The notes under the pieces are model-generated. The model searched no databases and had not been told where the DNA came from. It was given only the letters and a program-made list of their open reading frames with translations. This document shows, piece after piece, positions 9,533 to 21,422 of a stretch of DNA of 64,000 nt. Location: contig NC_088325.1 of NCBI RefSeq assembly GCF_910592395.1, positions 4,185,501 through 4,249,500 of the forward strand, in the 5' to 3' direction. Position numbers and translations under genes: made by a program. The stretch comes from Lineus longissimus. Taxonomy: Eukaryota; Nemertea; Pilidiophora; Heteronemertea; Lineidae. Within the stretch, counting starts at the first letter, position 1, and each line of letters starts with the position of its first letter.

Positions 9533-10380
9533 CCATAAAAATATCATCGAAAGCAAGTCACTTAATATCATTGAAACAAGTCACTAATATTAAATGTAAT
9601 GTCACATTTTGTGCCTTTTTTAGTCTTGGCCCCCTTGGTGGCCACGTCGGGAATTGGATCAGACCGAAATTTGATGTCAGAGGTTGTCTGATTTAGGGGG
9701 TTATGTGTACAAAATTTCAAGTTCATAGCTTCAGCGGTTGAGAAACTTGCCAGAGTTACCCTCAAACGGCCAATTTACGCCATTTGACATCTTCGACCTT
9801 AAAATTTAGGTCAAATCGAAAACCCATAGGATATGTGATGTATCCTTGCTCTGAGTACCTACCATAAAAATAAAATTGAAAACAAGTTACTATTAAGTGA
9901 GATATATCCCTTTTTTTTTTTTTTAGTTTTGGCCCCTTGGTGGCCAAGTCGAGAATCAGATTAGACCGAAATTCGGTGTCAAAGGTTATATGATGTATGG
10001 AGTCATGTGTACCTAATTTCAAGTTCATAGCTTTATCGGTTAAGAAACGCGCCATAGTTACACTCAAACGGATAATTTACTCCTTTTGACCTCTGTGGCT
10101 CTGAAAATTAGGTCAAATCACAAACCTGTATGATATGTGATGTATCCTTACTAGAAGAACCTACCATAAAAAATGTTATCGAAAACAGGTCTCTCATAAG
10201 AGAGATATCACACTTTTTAGGTTTCCACTTCTGGCCCCTAGTTGCCAAATCAAGAATCAGATCGGATTGGAATTTATTGTCAGAGGTCACCTGACCTGCG
10301 GGGGGGGGGTGGGGGGGGGGGGTCCTGTGTACAAAGTTTCAAGTTCATAGCCCCAGCGGTTAAGAAACGTGCCACTGGTT
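9533..10380. repeat. Three tandem imperfect ~300-bp repeats
   Basis: Each unit runs from ACCATAAAAAT through TTGGCCCC-TTGGTGGCC, then a GGATCAGACCGAAATT-like segment, TTTCAAGTTCATAGC and the AGGTCAAATC block. Units start near 9533, 9850 and 10160; the third stops after its TTCAAGTTCATAGC segment at about 10380. Divergence between units is considerable. The third contains long G runs (10300-10321). Open frames in this region have no conserved character and follow the repeat, so I call none. Confidence 0.8.
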
Positions 10381-11111
10381 TTGAAACAGAATACAACGAC
10401 GGACACAGCGGTGTTGTTTCAACTCCCCTACGGTAAGCCAAAGAGCCTAAAATGAAAAACGTGTTCAAAGGAATTTTGCGGCCGCGACGAAGTCCCGAAT
10501 CTGCGAAAATCGCCGTGACGTAAATGACGGTTACCACTTGCCTCATAGATGACGTTAATAGCAATATATACAATGCTCATGCTACACACGGGCGCCACCT
10601 ACCTGTTCGTTGGTGTCGTTCCAACTTCACAAGTATGGACAACCACCATGACATATGTGCAACTTTAAGAGGGTTCAGATCGGTCTCAAAAGAGTGTCAG
10701 CAAAACTACGTCCACCACTACAGGTGGCGCTGAATGTCACTGGGGAAATTTTAGCAAGAGAGACAGACGTTTTAACTCCATCCTCGCGGATTGGTGGTTC
10801 TGGCACTTTTTTCATCAATTTTTTTTCCAAGGCACCACTTTTGGGGTGTTAGGGTTCCAATCTACTGACGAGAATTTATTGACATGCACTTGAAAAATAC
10901 TAGTCATACAGACCACGCTTAATTCTTCATATGATATTTTGAATATAAAGATGTTGCAACCTCCCCACCCTAAACAGTGCAAGGAAATTGTTCTTTTTCA
11001 AATGGACTATTGTCAGTTTAACCTCGACCAGACCTTTTTTCATCGCTGCGTGACCGCATACGTATTACCCTAGCCCAAATTAGCGCTGACTATTGAGATA
11101 CCGATACACTA
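10381..11111. other. Intergenic DNA, nothing recognised
   Basis: No repeat, gene or RNA recognised. The end of this stretch would hold the 3' untranslated region of the minus-strand receptor tail exon. Confidence 0.4.
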
Positions 11112-11841
11112 TTATTCCAGACACGGCTGTACATGTCTGAGGTCCAGATATTCTCCATGCTGAACTGGCTCTACTCGACCTAAATTGGCATATGTTGACA
11201 ATTGGCTGTGAGCCATATCGTCATTTGAGTGACTTTGGGGCCGCTTATTGTCCCCATCGGATTGGCTTGAACTGCTTTCAGTTGTGCTCTGGCCAGATTG
11301 TCCCTGGATGGGGATTGTTAAGTTGCTGTCCTTGTCTTCAGGCTCCGGATCCTGTCTCTCCTGACCGATTTTCTTCTTGCTTAAGACATCCTGCCCGAAC
11401 TGCTCATATGGCGTTGCGTACTCCATTTGATGATCCTGAGGTTCGAGAGGTGGGTTTTCGCCCGAATCATTTTGCAGCCTTCTCGAAGGACTATCCACGT
11501 AGTCGTAGGCGTATACGTCTACTTCATCATCAGAGCTTGTGGGCTCGTTCCCAAGGACTGCGCGTACTGGATTGTGATGCCCTACAGCCATTGGCAGTGC
11601 AGCATTCTGGTCGGGCGGGCGTTTTGGGTGAAATGCATCATTTTCGTATTCAGTCCCAGTATTCGCGTTGGGATGTACAGAGCTATTTCCGGCTGTTTTA
11701 AATTCAATCCTCGTATCGTCGTAATCTGCGGTGTCATTTGACGATAGCTGATTCACCCTGATTCTTGTATCATCTTTATCTGTGGTGCCATTTATAGGTC
11801 GAAGACTCTGCCTCGTCCCCCATCGCGCCAGTGCATGTTTC
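11112..11841 (-). CDS. Receptor cytoplasmic tail exon with ITAM-like motif
   Basis: Last coding exon of a minus-strand gene. The acceptor is a pyrimidine-rich tract ending TTCCGCAG before base 11841. The first G completes a Trp codon from the transmembrane exon at 12219-12297, and the frame then runs to the TAA at 11114-11112, about 243 residues. The membrane-proximal part is basic (KHALARW, RQSLR), as expected just inside a membrane. The rest is acidic, Ser/Gln/Pro-rich and disordered, with tyrosines in signalling contexts: TEYENDAF, VYAYDYVDS, MEYATPYEQF. Near the C-terminus are STYANL and GEYLDL, giving YxxL-x10-YxxL, which fits the ITAM spacing of 6-12. YEND and YANL also fit the YxN pattern bound by Grb2-type SH2 domains. 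The extracellular exons were not found and may lie to the right or outside the window. Confidence 0.75.
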
Positions 11842-12218
11842 CTGCGGAAGTAAAAACAGCGTTAATAGACCTGGCAAATGTGCTTAAATTGACGCAACCA
11901 ATAAACGTGGAAGTACGAGTAACATGCTACACTGCGACTGCATTCACTTTGAATAAACAGAATTGTAGCGTTTAGTTTTCCTTAATATTTTGTCACTTTC
12001 ACGCGACTTGCGGGTTCTCGTCGCATATCTTGGGCTCAGGAAGTGGTACTTGCCCTTGCCTTTCGCTATTAGAGATGTTCCCCCGTCGTAGATGTGGCGC
12101 TTGACTTGCATGAGGTCGCTTCGTGTATTGATATCCTGCGGTGTTTTGATTGTATATCTTATGTGATCATCGAGAAACCAGTGTCTGTGACTATGTTTCA
12201 GACTGTACAGTATCTTAC
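11842..12218 (-). other. Intron between transmembrane and tail exons
   Basis: 377 bp, donor GTAAGA at 12218 and acceptor CAG ending at 11842. It contains a 97-codon basic open frame (12237-11944) that is not in frame with the transmembrane exon, so I treat it as intronic. A retained-intron isoform would end after FVLW. Confidence 0.65.
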
Positions 12219-12297
12219 CACAAAACAAATACCGCAATGGTGCCTGCTACAAGTACAATGACTCCTCCTACTACCACACCGCCAACAAGAGGAAAAA
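12219..12297 (-). CDS. Receptor transmembrane exon
   Basis: A 79-bp exon. The acceptor is TTGTTTTTTTTAACAG before base 12297 and the donor follows base 12219 (GTAAGA). Read in the frame that joins the tail exon, it encodes a Val/Gly-rich hydrophobic helix of about 25 residues (PLVGGVVVGGVIVLVAGTI and on to FVLW), with no charges. The last codon (Trp) is split 2+1 with the tail exon, and the junction gives a hydrophobic-to-basic transition, which is what a type I receptor shows. The exon starts with two bases completing an upstream codon, so at least one more exon exists. None on this strand was recognised in the next few kilobases. Confidence 0.75.
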
Positions 12298-13736
12298 CTG
12301 TTAAAAAAAACAATAACCGCATTTTGATTAAATCTTCATCAGACTTGGCATTTTTAGTGAGGAGAGCTTACAGTAAAGATGAATACATTTGCAATCGACT
12401 TGGTTTCGCAGTAGCCTTGGTCATCTTGATCCGAGCTACTGAGGTCAGACTGATACCAGATATGTTACACTTTATGCATGCTATTTGTTAATAATATATG
12501 ATCTCGGAAAGCTTTGCCGTGCAACACCATAGCCAGGAATGTGACGAAGACAAAAGATTTAATTAGCTAGTGATAAAAATGCAGGTAACCAGTTTCTGAA
12601 CTCAGACCAGTTGGAGCAAACTGTCTGGTTGGCGAAAAACTGCATCGATATACTGTCTCAGTCACTGCGAATCAAAGTGGTCTGTTTGTTGTGCTTTCGC
12701 TACCACCAGCTGCATTTAGTTCCGAGTGCATGATCAACAGTGTGCGAATGGACGAAGAAGATGAGTTTTCGCTTGACTTCGTCGCTGGTCTAAGCAGGTG
12801 ATTGCCAAATTATCAAAACTGACATTGCCAAATTGTTATCAAACAGACAAGGTCAAATGGCAACTTAATCCGAAGGTTCTATATTCTGTCGAGCTTCTAC
12901 ATGTATGATATAATAGTACAAATAAAAACAGTAATTCTGGCTATACGAGGGATTTAACACATGACCCCGTGGCTTAAAGCGTTTTCAGCTCTACAGTTTT
13001 TACATAATTTCATAAAGTCCCGAGTATAGCCTAGCATTGGCTAACATTAAAATGAGTGCCTCTCTTAACCTTGGAGGGTTAACTTTATATACACGGATAA
13101 TTCAGCGCAAAGAGGATTATTCCGATAATTGTTTCGTATCACGTAATAAGCCCCCCTTCTTAGGCGGGGCTCTTAAGATACACGCGTGTGCGGGAGTAAT
13201 GACGAGAAATGACGAGAGTAACTTGCATAGACTACAATCAATTTTTTTTGGTTTTTCAAAATGGCGCTCAATTAACTCCGTTTACTTTACGATTTCTCCG
13301 CGCTCTTCCGGTGGTGGTTGCTATCCCATTGGTTGAAATTAATTTAAATCTTCATGGGAATTCGCTACATATGCCTAAGAAATTGGCCAATTATATTAAT
13401 ATTTTTATTAGGGAAATATCCGTCCTAAATATTGACAGAAAAGGGTGGTTTATTTCAATTTTGTGTCGACATGGTCGAGGTCACGTGACATAAACAAATC
13501 AATCTAATCGCGCACAGCCGTCCAAAAACGGCACAAATATGCTTTTCCAGCTTAAAACCACACTGACGACTAAGTTATATTTGTCTACTGCCCAAATCTG
13601 AAGTATCAAATGAATCACAAACTAGAACTAGCTCTATTTAGCTATAGTTGCGTGATAAATTCGGGTTAGCGACATTCTGCACCCTAGCGGCCAATAATTA
13701 AACTACTTTCAGCCGTCTGCTCCGGTCTCGTCAGGG
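12298..13736. other. Intron or intergenic DNA
   Basis: No exon confidently found. A 64-codon plus-strand open stretch near 12590-12800 has protein-like composition but no convincing splice sites. The upstream exons of the minus-strand receptor are not recognisable here. Confidence 0.4.
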
Positions 13737-14290
13737 AGTTTTTCCCAAATGTACGCGATGATGACGTGCCCCTTTAACAGCTATTTTAAAATGCGTTTCC
13801 AAAATGAATGCATGAAGACAACCCATTTGTGTCGTATATCACTGGAAACGCCCGATTCCCCTGATTCTGCAGGATATTTAATCGGGCATTTTATTTCTTT
13901 AAATAAATCATAAGCGTCGCATTTGCTCCTAGGCCTAGCTCTGTTCACCATCCCAAATGGCAATATTGCCAATTGGGCCGGACAATCACGAAAACCCCCA
14001 AATGTTATAAATTTCTTCCTGAATAATTCTTACAGTGACCATTCCCCCATGAAAGACAGTTGCTTTGGTCAACCATTGAACTTTTGAGATATGTTGAATT
14101 TTGCACAAATCAGCGAAAAACGCACCAACTGGCACTGGACGGCTTTTTAAAACGGGGCCGACGCACATCCCAAGTTCAGTGTACACATACGTCGGCAACA
14201 ACAGTAAATTCGTAGTTTCTTGTCAGCCGCCTATTGAGTAGCGCCTCTAGGTTTCAGAAACTCCAACAAAACATGTTTTTGCCAAAACAA
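13737..14290 (+). repeat. Dispersed ~600-bp repeat, copy 1
   Basis: Similar over most of its length to 32270-32870 and 63640-64000, in the same orientation. Shared landmarks are AGTTTTTCCC, AATGCGTTTCCAA, ACTGGAAAC, AATAAATCATAA and GACGCACATCCCAAGTTCAG. No coding frame is conserved between copies. The boundaries do not show clear inverted repeats, so the class (SINE, MITE or duplicated gene-flank) is open. Confidence 0.7.
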
Positions 14291-15351
14291 CTGCTAAATC
14301 AACACTGACATACTGTGAGAACCGAGAAATCAATGATTTTAGGAACTACGGTTAGGGCTTGGCCGCGCATGAATAGGACTAAGGACAATCACAATGTATT
14401 ACCAAAACAAAAATGTGTCGGAAGGAACTATGGATGGCCCCAACATGGGGGTTTGGGGGGTTTCCCCTCCATTGTACTGGGTAAAAACGTTACGCTACCG
14501 TAGGGGGGTTCGGGGGTACTCCCCCGACCTAAGGGGGCTCACTAAGTCCTTGACTTTTCATATGAGGGATCAGCGTACCAAACTGCAAGTCGCGTCAGAT
14601 AGAAACGAGCATTTACAAGTTACATGTGCATTAGACTGAGATCTCAGAATATGATCTGCACGCGAATAAGGCATGAGGTTTGCACTGAATGCGATGGCGA
14701 GGTCGCCTATACTTGCAACTCATGTACTTCAAATTCGAGCTCCATTGACCAATGCCGAACCACATATTGTTTGTTTCTGAACAAATTTAAAATGAGTTTT
14801 CTCCTTGATTTCATATGCATGGTGGTTGATGGATATAGATATCATTCAGTAATCCAAATGACCCATCTGAGATCAGGCTTCTTTTTGCTCCATCTAACAA
14901 ATCCTGTCAAAAACCAATACAACCCACTGCGAAGAGCGATTGTTCCTACTACTTGACACACCCACCCAGCGTACATGATTGTGTTGTATAATTCAATAAA
15001 ACAGATTTAAAGTGTAATGAAATTACAACTTTCTAACCCTTTTGTGTTTGAATATCTTATACCAATTTTACGCTTCAACACATACTGCTTAAGAGTGGTA
15101 ATTGTGAAATTTGTTACACAAGCAGCGGTAGGAAAGATAATTGGTATATTGCGTCGCCGATCGCTGCAATGTGCTATCTATTCGGTCGGCAGTCTGGTAT
15201 AGGCCATCTTGACCGGCAATGTTTTGTCACCGCCAAATCACTCATCAAACCCTTGGCATTTTCCGCCACAGAAGCTTTTTTTGCCCAGGCAAGTCGCCTC
15301 GATTTTGGACCAATCAGAACAACGACCTCAGGAACTGCAGTAGTAGGCCTA
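14291..15351. other. Non-coding DNA with G/C-run patches
   Basis: Contains a patch of G and C runs at 14440-14540 with local inverted pairs (GGGGGTACTCCCCC type). Otherwise nothing recognised. Confidence 0.4.
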
Positions 15352-16254
15352 CAGGCGCGGATCCAAGGGGGGGGGGGCGCACCCGGCGCACGCCCCCCCC
15401 CCCTAATTCCGGCACGGTGTAAAAAAATTATAGCCCAAATTAAGCTTAAACAAGCTTAAACGAACGAGCCAGTGCAGCAAACTTTCGTACACGTTCACTC
15501 TCATATAAAACATGACCACACCCCTTGGCTTTAGCGCGAGAATATGTACACGCCATGATCCCACGAAGGATCTTTCCCGCCACAATCGGCTATCTGTGCA
15601 ATGGTCAGCTGACAATGGTCAGCTGATGCGAGACAGGTAGCCTAATCATGGCGGAAAAACGAAAGTCGCAGTCATCTCTCGTCGATTTATTTGCGAAGAG
15701 TAGAAAAAAAGTTGGAGTGGATTAAATATTCTATATATTGTGTGACTTAAATACGTAGGCTAAATGGTACCTAACCAGATTTGACCTATCTTGGATATAC
15801 ATTACCTCACATGACTTTACCTGTCATCTAGCTGTCCCTTGGTAAGTGAGCCTTTAGAATATGCATGATTTCTGCATCAGCATGACCAGATTCTAAAAAA
15901 ACACGCTCATCTTTGAAAAAGAATTTTCAACCTTCTTTCATAAATCACTACCTCCTTCAAACCACGTGCCTTTCCTTCAGTCGGACTTTTTTTCAGAAAT
16001 TTTTCAGGCAGTACCGATCTGTTCCTGATGATTTTGCAAACAAAAAACACTGAAAATGGGGTGTGAGTGGTGCTTAATATTTGAAGATCAGATGGCAGGA
16101 AATCGCATATATGGAGTCTTATCTTAAAAATGTTTCTGGGGGAGCCCCCCCCCCCCCTCAGACCCCCGCCGTCGCTTCGCGCCTGCGGCGCTCGCAATTC
16201 GGGCTTCGCCCTCAAAGTGCGCCCCCCTTTCGAAATATCCTGGATCCGCCCCTG
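15352..16254. mobile_element. Non-autonomous hAT-like element
   Basis: The left end CAGGCGCGGATCCAAGG and right end CCTGGATCCGCCCCTG form imperfect terminal inverted repeats, each next to a long G or C run. GCCTA flanks both ends (15347-15351 and 16255-16259), a probable 5-bp part of the target duplication; hAT elements normally make 8 bp. The interior is mostly non-coding and carries a transposase stub at 15648. CAGGGGCGGATCCAGG-type ends are seen in hAT elements. Confidence 0.7.
15648..15725 (+). pseudogene. Truncated start of a hAT-type transposase
   Basis: Twenty-five codons beginning MAEKRKSQSSLVDLFAK and ending at a TAA. The start resembles the N-termini of hAT transposases of the ZMYM/TTF-zinc-finger group, which often begin with a short basic KRK-QSSL-DLF segment. 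Nothing after it encodes the zinc finger or catalytic domain, so this is a leftover of an internally deleted autonomous copy. Its position inside the inverted-repeat element supports that reading. It is too short to be sure. Confidence 0.5.
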
Positions 16255-16259
16255 GCCTA

Positions 16260-16999
16260 TCCGATTCGAAGCGACAATACGATTTGAAATATCCAATACA
16301 ATACGACTTAAAATTGTGATAATTCATGTTTTGCCATGATGCAGGGGAAAGAGGTAGATAAAAAGTACTTTAGAGATTGTGGATTTAGCTAGTTTTTGTC
16401 TTGGCAATCCCAGGAGAAAGAATTTCTGCCTACAACCCTGTGCCCATTAAACGGATTCTAAAAATACACTAACAACTGCAATAGTTGTACCTTTGCCAAA
16501 ACAGGCGACGAGGTTGGACAGCGTACGATCGCGAGACCTTCGCCCTCTTTAAGTTTTCATATCAGCGCTGTGATTGGGCACTCGCTGAGAGCGTGCCGAG
16601 AAAACAGGAAAATCGATGGAATCCGTCATAGATTTGTGGAGCTCGATAGTGGTGACGCAAACGTATGAGAGTCAGGATGGGTATAGGTGTGCTTAGGCAC
16701 GTTATATATAGATAACGATGCTGCAACGTTTGATTGCGGCGCTCTCATTGGACGCTTTTTCTTCCCCTACAATCCGGGTATAGATTTCACCAGGGGTATG
16801 AAATATCGACAAGGGAAGTAACGACTTGGCGACTTTGAAATATTTTATTTTATTTTAGACCAATTAGTTTTTGTAAGCAGCCTATTTCAAGCGAAACATA
16901 CTTGTGCTTAGAAAAATGGTTTATTTAAATTCCTCAAATGACAGTCACCGCATGTCGCCTTGTAGGTCCATATAGCAAATCTTCATCAATTCTTTTCAG
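16260..16999. other. Non-coding DNA upstream of first recognised Ig exon
   Basis: The signal-peptide exon expected for the Ig receptor was not found here. A good pyrimidine-rich acceptor (TCTTTTCAG) closes the stretch at 16999. Confidence 0.4.
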
Positions 17000-17329
17000 C
17001 ATCGACCGGTGTTTATTCCCTGAGCGATATCACAGTACAGTCAGAACCAGTCGAAGTGAAGCAAGGACAGAACGTCAGGCTGTGGTGCAAACTGAAATAT
17101 GACCCTCATAAAGTAGTGCCGGTACACTGGCATACGCCGCCAAATTTCCGAACAAAAACCAACGATTGTTCTTCTTTTGTAAAGGATAAATATATCATGT
17201 CATGTTCAGACACTGAGGACCCTTTTGGATATTATAATATGACAATAATGGATGTCCAATGGGCCGATAATGGGGTATATCGGTGTCTGTATCACAAACA
17301 TATGGACATTGTGAATTTACAAGTTTTGG
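17000..17329 (+). CDS. Ig receptor exon A1: V-like Ig domain
   Basis: A 330-bp exon, phase 1 at both ends, with acceptor TCTTTTCAG and donor G|GTAAGT. It encodes a complete extracellular Ig fold of about 110 residues. Visible are the first cysteine in VRLWCKLKY, a core Trp in VHWHTPP, and DNGVYRC with the second cysteine. Two additional cysteines (DCSSF and MSCSD) could form an extra disulfide. NMTI is a potential N-glycosylation site. It is the first exon of a three-exon module repeated at 22399-24241. The phase 1-1 borders allow in-frame duplication or skipping. An upstream leader exon must exist. Confidence 0.85.
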
Positions 17330-17737
17330 GTAAGTTATAATCAGGACCTACACCAACGTAAGGCATAAGAGCACTCTAATCTAAGAACTCACGAATTATA
17401 AATAAAGTTGATTGCACATGACTAGGCAGGATGCAAGAGTGGTTCTTTTGGCGCCCATGACACTGAAACTAGTGAAAGTGTTCAGGTCTTGATTTTTATC
17501 AAGGTGTACAAACAATTTACCTTGATTGAAGTTGCTAAGCCCTGGTTCTTGAAGTAGTGGTAGCCAAATTAGCTGCAGGACATTGTACAGTGCCGCTCAT
17601 ATAAATACGAATACATACTTCATATGATATCTCGTGAACTATAATACACCAGAGACAGTGGATTTTTTCAATCGTTCATTTATTATGGCAGAAATAAATG
17701 TGCATTGGTTTTTCATTTTATTTCGGTCTGTTTTCAG
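17330..17737 (+). other. Intron A1-B1
   Basis: 408 bp, GT-AG, phase 1. It is clearly alignable with the intron at 22729-23273, which is longer because of an insertion near 23060-23260. Confidence 0.75.
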
Positions 17738-17871
17738 TTCCGGTTACAGTTGTAACACTAAAGGAAGTTGTCGAGACTACATCTGAAGATCCACGGCTCT
17801 TGCAAAAGAACATAACCTGCACAACTAACTGTGCATATCCGGCACCCAAGATTTCGTGGCTTGTAAATGAC
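17738..17871 (+). CDS. Ig receptor exon B1: first half of C2-like Ig domain
   Basis: A 134-bp exon, phase 1 in and phase 0 out, with acceptor GTTTTCAG and donor GTAAGT. It encodes strands up to the core tryptophan of the second Ig domain: NITCTTNCAYPAPKISWLVND. The domain is interrupted by an intron right after this segment, as in many C2/I-set domains of adhesion receptors. An additional cysteine sits three residues past the canonical one. Its copy at 23274-23407 has the same length and phases. Open frames running beyond 17871 are intron read-through. Confidence 0.82.
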
Positions 17872-18453
17872 GTAAGTAGAGCAATATCAGAGGACGATGT
17901 CTGGCCCTTTCAGGTCTACACCAAATCGAACCAATTTATTGGTCTTTGGTCTTGAGTAGACAACTAGGGAGACTATATGCATAGGCAGGAGAGGGGTTGA
18001 ATTGGCCATCTTCAGTGAACTTATATACAGAATAAGGGCCCTAGGTCATGTTAGATTCAGCATTAAAACTATTCCTCAGTCAAGCATGAAACGTCATGAC
18101 GTACTGTGAGTGGTGAAAGTTCCCTATTAGCGACCAGTGGTTCCTCGAGCAATAAAGCTACTGTGCAGTTTTTAAATGGCTCTTGTTCAGTAATAAAATC
18201 ACAATACAATACTTCTTTATAAGGACCCTCGGCACTAGGAAATGCTGTCCCCAATTGAGAGAGTTGCACTGATTATCTGGAAAAAAATACTGTTCATTTA
18301 AAAGGAAACATCCTTTTGCTACCAGTGCAGTATTTTAAATGGAGAGGGTGTCCTTGATAGAGTGGTGTCCGCTAAAGGGCTGTTCCACTGTAGTGTAAGA
18401 GATTAAGATGAAATAGACACTTTAGCTTTACCATTGCCACACGTATTTTCCAG
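17872..18453 (+). other. Intron B1-C1
   Basis: 582 bp, phase 0. It is alignable with 23408-24042. No additional exon seen. Confidence 0.7.
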
Positions 18454-18652
18454 CAACCCTTTAATGGCAAGACAGCGGTCAGGGAGTTGAACTGCTCAGG
18501 GGCCAAGGAGGGCCAGAAACAGACTATGAGCACAGTGTTAGTAATGAGCACAGACATGGATAAGGAGAGTACAGAATATAACATTACGTGTACAGCAGAA
18601 AACGTTGTTGGAGAGCCAAATGTTTCAGAGGCAATGGCTGTCAATAATGAGG
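18454..18652 (+). CDS. Ig receptor exon C1: second half of C2-like Ig domain
   Basis: A 199-bp exon, phase 0 in and phase 1 out, with acceptor ATTTTCCAG and donor G|GTAAGC. It completes the second Ig domain: LNCSGAKEGQ, a strand with MSTVLVMSTDMD, then the second cysteine in EYNITCTAENVVGEPN. NCS and NIT are N-glycosylation sites. With exon B1 it makes a 111-residue domain. The phase-1 exit restores the phase-1 entry of exon A2 and of the transmembrane exon, so either can follow. Confidence 0.82.
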
Positions 18653-19337
18653 GTAAGCATCTTACAATTGTTTGCATTATCATATAGCGTTGTTTATTTT
18701 TTGAGACCGCCCTTAATGTTTATTTCAGTTCTGTCAGGTCAGTTGAAACACTTATCATGGTGAATGTCTAAAAATGGAAATAACTTAGTTTCAGAAACAG
18801 GAGACAAGTTTTTCCTATACCAACTTTTTTCCCTATCACCATCCTTTTTTAATTCACATGTTTTCAATAATGTTCGTTGCTCAGACCACTTCTAAAAAAA
18901 AATAATTCTAAAAAAAAATCATTATTCATCGATCATGGGCATTCAAATGTGCAAATTACAAAGCATTATCTGTACTCAATTGTATCATTGTTGCCCAGGG
19001 ATGTTAGGGTTCAAAATGGCGTCATGAGCTAAAGCCACAATGAATACCCATATGGATCACCTCATCCCCTTCCCAAAGTCTCATAATATCTGTTGCTGCG
19101 TTTTCTCGGAGCACAACTGAGTCGTAGGTGCTACATAACCATCTAGCTGCAACATTGATAAACCCAAAATGTGCATAAAAAACAACCTGCACATTGATGG
19201 AATACCAGTTTTCCCTGTTTACATCCCCATCCATGAAACGAAGGTCCTAGATAGAACGATCGAGCGAAGCTCTCTGGGCTTTGTCCGATCAGGCCTAGAT
19301 TGGTTTGTGATTGGTGAGTACAGGGTGTGGTATTAAG

Positions 19338-19555
19338 GAAAAGTGGTAATTCTAGAAATTGCGTTTTTACTAAAATTAAGGTCAAATACCATGTTTTTTG
19401 GGGTCGTTTAAAAAAAGTCGTTTATTATCGTACATCATTTTTTCAAGGGAAAAGTGTTATTTTTAGAAATGGCGTTTTTACTGAAATTGAGCTAAAAAAA
19501 ACCCATGTTGTTTAGGCCGTTTTTAAAAAAGTCATGGATTGGCGCACACATTCTT
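19338..19555. repeat. Tandem duplication of a ~108-bp unit
   Basis: Two adjacent copies, each with AAGGGAAAAGTG or AAGGAAAAGTGGT, then TCTAGAAATTGCGTTTTTACT-like sequence, then CCATGTT and CGTTT-AAAAAAGTC. Confidence 0.7.
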
Positions 19556-21422
19556 TCCTATTACTCTAGAATCAAAATACATTGCATGCATTCGATCGAC
19601 CACACCGATAACACCGTGAAATCGAGGAATCTGGCAATAAAAACGGATAATGGAGGAGTGTCATCTTGCTTCCGAAATTTGGTTCAGTGATGTTGTTACC
19701 TCCGCAATTTATACCCGACTCATGGTTGGTTGAAGAATGTGGACAGTATCACCAGTAACCTGTTGGAATGACCCGCAAGCGTAAAAACGGTCAAACCGAA
19801 GAGTCGCAAGCAACTTTAACTCAGGAGACAGCGCGTAATTCCCCCTAGTTTCCGATTCGAGGTCATCCCTCACAAGAAGAATGTTTGCTGATCAAACCGA
19901 TATCGCTGATATAATCATAAGTCGTTTTAGAAGTCCAGCGGATTAGGTGATCACGAAAAAACCCTTTCTTTGCGAATTGCGCGCCTGTGTTCAATTTCAT
20001 GTTGCCAAGCCAACCAAGATCAACAAAATCATCTCTGACGAGTGCCGTGCTCAAAATGAACTGCAAGAACCAGTCCACTGAGAGTTAAGACTGAGTATGA
20101 GGCATGATAAAATAATGTTTTTACCTGACAAATAATTTTGACTATTCTATGATTGACGTGAAATATTTATGTATCATTCCAACAGATAGAAGCTTGAAAT
20201 AAAGCCTATAATACATATTATGTGGTTTGCATGCATAAAGGTTAGATATAATTTTTTTGTTGATGAGGTTTACACCACCGGTTTTGCAGTCCCAGAGTCT
20301 TTATAATATTTGAAAGCCTCTGGCAGTACTAAGCAAAAATGTTCATGCTTTTGTCATTTTGGTTTTTTTAAAATTCCGCCGCCCGCTCAATCTTTTCCCT
20401 CGGCATCCCGTGCAATGCGATTAAACTGTATAAATTTATATAAGCATTGATCACGGCAGCGTACTTCTTTTACTGAGCGATTCTGGTCAAAAACGCAGGC
20501 GTGACACGCAAAGGTTGAGCGGAGAGAAGCTAGCCTCAGCCTGGTTGTTTATTTCAGACCACTTATCCTCATTTCCCCATTCAACATTGAGATTTTAATG
20601 AGGTTTATCGAAATCCGTGGTTTAAAAGAAAACTCGGACAAGGTCGGAAGATTCTCCAACAAGTCATAAAACAACAGAGAAACCGTTTAGCCGAGGACCT
20701 GAATCTTACTGATTATATTGTAATCAAAACACTTATTAAATTCATTATATATTACTAAGATAAATATCGATAAGATTGAAATTAGAAGAATCTTATGAGA
20801 AAAATATTGTTGGATTTTTTTTCTTAGCAAGAAATTATAAGAACAAAATTTCACTGAAGGTATAAATTATTGGTACGATATCTTAATAAATTATAGCAAA
20901 TTAAAATTTGCTATAATTTATTAAGATTATTATTGAAAATAATTTTCCTAACAAGAAATTGGTAATTTCCATCTTACTATTTCTTCATTAAGAAAAATCT
21001 CAGTAATTACTTGGTAAGATAAATATCTTAAATGCATTTGTTGCCGTACGCAGTGCACAGCAACTTAAAATTGTATTGATCACCGCTGGTGTTACAACCC
21101 TGATCTGAGATGCAAAAGTTCCCTTATTTGAAATTCCACCATGTTGAGCATCACATGGTGTCATACTTATTTCTCGACTATGTATCTTATGAATAGACGT
21201 ATTGGTAGAATTGTAAACTCGTCTGGCAATTAAAAAAAGCTGAAAATGGTACAAATTACATCAAGAGGTACACCATTCAATCCTGTTGGTACGTTTTCAT
21301 CTCGTCTGCGGAGTCATGCATTTTTGCACCGAAATCGAATCCGTCCCAATAAGATGTCGATTTCAATCAGTGAGTCAATAAACATACAAATACGTCCAAT
21401 TCTAAATTACCTGACAACAAGG

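Noticed and set aside
10242-10573. Open frames rich in glycine or proline
   Set aside because: They come from G/C homopolymer runs in a tandem repeat.
11944-12237. 97-codon basic open frame between transmembrane and tail exons
   Set aside because: It is out of frame with the transmembrane helix, and flanking splice sites join the two exons cleanly without it.
12590-12800. 64-codon plus-strand open stretch with protein-like composition
   Set aside because: No domain, no early start codon and no convincing splice sites.
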